Part shown: in pieces, positions 6,122 through 7,994 of the stretch
How positions within the stretch are numbered: position 1 is the first letter of the stretch
How the letters are laid out: each line of letters opens with the position of its first letter
Origin: DASQWP01 sp050697555
GTDB lineage: Bacteria > Actinomycetota > Thermoleophilia > Gaiellales > Gaiellaceae
Assembly: GCA_050697555.1 (NCBI GenBank)
Contig: JBOHAD010000095.1
Span: 1 to 7,994 of the forward strand
Direction of reading: 5' to 3'
DNA: 7,994 nucleotides
Made by a program: the position numbers and the translations under genes
Notes under the pieces: generated by a model
Told to the model about the DNA's origin: nothing
Database searches by the model: none
Seen by the model: the letters and a program-made list of their open reading frames with translations, nothing else

Positions 6122-6917
6122 CACGTTCGCGATCGGCGGCGACCTGGAGGTCCGCCGCCTCGGCTTCGGTGCCATGCGGCTGTGCGGGCCGCGCATCATG
6201 GGCTGGCCGGCCGACCGCGGGAACGCCCTCCGCGTGCTCCGGCGCGCCCTCGAGCTGGGCGTCGACCTGATCGACACCGCACACGCTTACGGGCCGGAGG
6301 TGAACGAGCTCCAGATCGCGGAGGCGCTCCATCCCTATCCCGACGGGCTCGTGATCGCCACCAAGGGCGGAGTCGTCCGGGACGAGTCGGGCGCGTGGAT
6401 CCGCGACGGCCGTGCCGAGGCCCTGCGGGAGCACTGCGAGGCGAGCCTTTGGCGCCTCCGCCTCGAGCGAATCGACCTCTACCAGCTGCACGGCCCCGAC
6501 CGGAACGTGCCCTTGGAGGAAAGCGTGGGAGAGCTGGCGCACCTGCGCGACGAAGGGAAGATCCGGCACATCGGCCTCTCGAACGTGAGCACGGCGCAGC
6601 TCGAGCGTGCTCGCGCGGTCGCGCCGATCGCGTCCGTCCAGAACCGCTACAGCGTCGCCGACCGCTCCTCGGAGGACGTCCTCGAGGCGTGCGAGCGTGA
6701 GAGCATCGCGTTCCTCCCCTGGAACCCGCTCGCCGTCGGCTCGCTGGCGCGGGAAGGCGGACCGCTGGACGAGCTCGCCCGCGCCCACGACGCGAGGCCG
6801 GCCCAGGTCGCGCTCGCCTGGCTCCTCCGGCGCTCGCCCGTCGTCTGCCCCATCCCCGGCACGTCGTCGCTCGAGCACCTGGAGGAGAACATGGGCGCCG
6901 TGCGCATCGAGCTGTGA
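6114..6917 (+). CDS. Aldo/keto reductase
   Basis: A 267-residue protein if read from CTG 6114, or 247 from the ATG at 6174. The (beta/alpha)8 aldo/keto reductase tetrad is complete: D54 and Y59 in LIDTAHAYG, K84 in IATKGG and H126 in YQLHGPD. LSN at 155-157 and PIPGTSS at 246-252 match the NADP(H)-binding region. The CTG start restores MTDTFAIGGDLEVRRLGFGA, whose IGGDL...RLGFGAMRL is the usual N-terminal hairpin and first barrel strand; starting at 6174 would delete that strand. No in-frame ATG, GTG or TTG was found nearby upstream. A weak AAGG at 6098-6101 is 12 bases before the CTG, and the start overlaps the small ORF stop. It probably reduces an aldehyde or ketone using NADPH; the substrate is unknown. 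It ends the plus-strand gene run. Confidence 0.93.
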   Translation: MTDTFAIGGDLEVRRLGFGAMRLCGPRIMGWPADRGNALRVLRRALELGVDLIDTAHAYGPEVNELQIAEALHPYPDGLVIATKGGVVRDESGAWIRDGRAEALREHCEASLWRLRLERIDLYQLHGPDRNVPLEESVGELAHLRDEGKIRHIGLSNVSTAQLERARAVAPIASVQNRYSVADRSSEDVLEACERESIAFLPWNPLAVGSLAREGGPLDELARAHDARPAQVALAWLLRRSPVVCPIPGTSSLEHLEENMGAVRIEL

Positions 6918-6939
6918 CGCGGAAACCCTGCCGGGCGCC
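6918..6939. other. Convergent intergenic gap, no clear terminator
   Basis: Only 22 bases separate the stop of the aldo/keto reductase from the stop of the minus-strand kinase. The sequence is GC-rich, with no convincing hairpin followed by a T-run on either strand, so transcription probably ends by another means or reads into the opposing gene. Confidence 0.4.
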
Positions 6940-7863
6940 TCAGTCCAGGCCGGCGAAGGCGAGCGTCTCCGCCACCGATGGGACGCCCTCGACGGCTCCG
7001 ACGGCGGTGGTCGCGAGCGCGCCCACGGCGTTGGCGAGGCGCGCGGCCCGCTCGAGCGGCCAGCCCGCGAGCGTCCCGTAGAGGAGACCGGCGACGAACG
7101 CGTCGCCGGCTCCCGTCCCGTCGACCGCCCGGACCGGGAACGGGTCCACGAGACCCTCCAAGCCCTCGCCGGCGGCGTAGCAACCGTCGGCGCCGAGCTT
7201 GAGCACGACCGTGCGCGCGCCCCGGCCGCGCAGCCAGGCGGCCACGGCCGCGGGCTCTCGCTCGCCGGAGATCGCCCGTCCCTCGGCCAAGCTCGGCGCG
7301 AAGAGGTCGACGTGCGGGAGAGCGGGGAGGACGCGCTCCCAGCGCCCGGTCGCGTCCCAGACGGTGTCGAGGCTCGTCAGCAGGCCGCGATCACGGGCTT
7401 CGGCGAGGAGGTGGGCAGCCGGCTCCCCGTCCAGCTCGGGCATCACGAGAGCTCCAGCCAGGTGGAGGGCGCGGGCGCCGAACAGGAGCCCGGGGTCGAG
7501 CTCCTCTCGCCGGAGCCGCCCGTTCGCTCCCGGCACGTGGAGGAAGGTCCGCTCCCCGGCGGAGTCCACGAGGACGACGCTCGCCGAGGTGGGGACGGCC
7601 CCGTCGACGATCACGCCACGCCGGTCGACCCCGCGCTCGTCGAGGAGACCGAGGAGAAACTCGCCGAACGGGTCGGCCCCGACCTTCCCGGCGACGCCGG
7701 CCTCCAGGCCGAGCCCGGCTAGAACGCTGGCCGTATTGAGCGCACACCCGCCGCCGCGCAGGGAGACCTCTTCGACGAGGGCCAGCGACCCGTGCGCGGG
7801 AAGCTTCTCGACGGGGCGGACGATGGCGTCCGCGACGAGGATTCCGAGACAGATGACGTCCAT
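6940..7863 (-). CDS. PfkB/ribokinase-family carbohydrate kinase
   Basis: A 307-residue protein of typical PfkB length. The first PfkB signature region is at 37-48 (GGGCALNTASVL, with N43). The second signature contains DGTGAGDAF at 248-256, where D254 is the catalytic base and GAGD forms the anion hole. LKLGADG at 221-227 precedes the nucleotide-binding part. The usual NxxE magnesium/phosphate motif appears as SLAE at 191-194, so the Asn is replaced by Ser while the Glu is kept. It phosphorylates a sugar, sugar acid or nucleoside with ATP. Specificity cannot be read from sequence, though nearby sugar-type oxidoreductases fit carbohydrate use. The ATG gives MDVICLGILVADAIV, a standard PfkB start, but no Shine-Dalgarno sequence precedes it. 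It is transcribed towards the operon and away from the oxidase gene. Confidence 0.94.
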   Translation of the reverse strand: MDVICLGILVADAIVRPVEKLPAHGSLALVEEVSLRGGGCALNTASVLAGLGLEAGVAGKVGADPFGEFLLGLLDERGVDRRGVIVDGAVPTSASVVLVDSAGERTFLHVPGANGRLRREELDPGLLFGARALHLAGALVMPELDGEPAAHLLAEARDRGLLTSLDTVWDATGRWERVLPALPHVDLFAPSLAEGRAISGEREPAAVAAWLRGRGARTVVLKLGADGCYAAGEGLEGLVDPFPVRAVDGTGAGDAFVAGLLYGTLAGWPLERAARLANAVGALATTAVGAVEGVPSVAETLAFAGLD

Positions 7864-7873
7864 GACGGGGGGC

Positions 7874-7886
7874 GGATACCGTATCC
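7874..7886. promoter_or_regulatory. 13-base palindrome in the divergent promoter region
   Basis: GGATAC-C-GTATCC is a perfect inverted repeat around one central base, in the 36-base gap between the kinase start (7863, minus strand) and the oxidase start (7900, plus strand). Each half contains GATAC, similar to an actinobacterial -10 element. It could be a symmetric bidirectional promoter core or an operator half-site pair. No -35 elements are evident. Confidence 0.4.
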
Positions 7887-7899
7887 GGGTGGGGACGCC

Positions 7900-7994
7900 A
7901 TGAGGGTCGAATTCGTCCGAGATGTCGAGGCGGCGCTCGGCGCCGAAGGGGTGATCAAGGAGCCCGAGCAGCTGCGGACGTACGAATGCGACGG
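7900..7994 (+). CDS. Probable GlcD-type FAD-linked oxidase, N-terminal fragment
   Basis: Thirty-one complete codons from the ATG at 7900 to the window edge, with no stop. The visible peptide contains VEAALGAEGVIKEPEQLRTY and then ECDG. The pattern of a short helix, LGxxxV, PExLxxYexDG is the usual N-terminus of FAD/FMN-containing dehydrogenases of the glycolate oxidase GlcD/D-lactate dehydrogenase type, just before the FAD-binding PCMH domain. A G-rich ribosome site (GGGTGGGG, 7887-7894) lies five bases before the ATG. The gene is divergent from the kinase. Only about 31 residues can be seen, no FAD-binding residue is included, and the call rests on N-terminal resemblance. Confidence 0.6.
   Translation, partial: MRVEFVRDVEAALGAEGVIKEPEQLRTYECD

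Noticed and set aside
6918..6939. Possible bidirectional terminator between the aldo/keto reductase and the kinase
   Set aside because: The 22-base gap has no convincing stem followed by a T-run on either strand.
6607..7722. A 371-codon plus-strand frame running from the aldo/keto reductase into the kinase region
   Set aside because: It spans two convergent, well-supported genes in the wrong frame, and its translation is repetitive Arg/Ser/Gly-rich sequence with no domain.

Overview
This is a compact, very GC-rich bacterial window with third codon positions dominated by G and C, many GTG starts and almost no intergenic space. That style, together with a PAP2-type haloperoxidase lipoprotein and many NAD(P)-dependent oxidoreductases, suggests a soil-type Actinomycetota genome (Thermoleophilia would fit). 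The lineage is inferred from composition and gene style only. I see no RNA gene, mobile element, CRISPR array or phage gene.

Bases 1-6917 hold nine plus-strand genes that look like one long operon. It starts with the C-terminal end of a CRTAC1/UnbV-type protein. Next comes a vanadium-dependent haloperoxidase-family lipoprotein, whose real start is probably a CTG codon overlapping the upstream stop, and then a GlcG/HbpS-family protein. These three are joined by 4-base stop/start overlaps. They are followed by a short-chain dehydrogenase (SDR), a Gfo/Idh/MocA oxidoreductase, an M20 (ArgE/DapE-type) metallohydrolase, a small three-helix membrane protein of unknown function, a 47-residue proline- and arginine-rich ORF, and an aldo/keto reductase that also appears to start at CTG. 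Junctions range from a 10-base overlap to a 36-base gap.

Bases 6940-7863 carry a PfkB-family sugar kinase on the minus strand, convergent with the operon. It is divergent from the start of a probable GlcD-type FAD-linked oxidase that runs off the right edge (7900 onward). The 36-base divergent gap contains a perfect 13-base palindrome that may form a bidirectional promoter or an operator.

The first three genes suggest a module with an exported haloperoxidase or phosphatase. The SDR, Gfo/Idh/MocA, M20, aldo/keto reductase and PfkB genes look like small-molecule (sugar, polyol or acylated amine) catabolism, but no transporter or regulator is present to name a substrate. The most notable points are the two probable CTG starts that restore a lipoprotein signal and an aldo/keto reductase N-terminus, the coupled UnbV-haloperoxidase-HbpS trio, the uncharacterised membrane protein with its tiny coupled partner, and the palindromic divergent promoter region.
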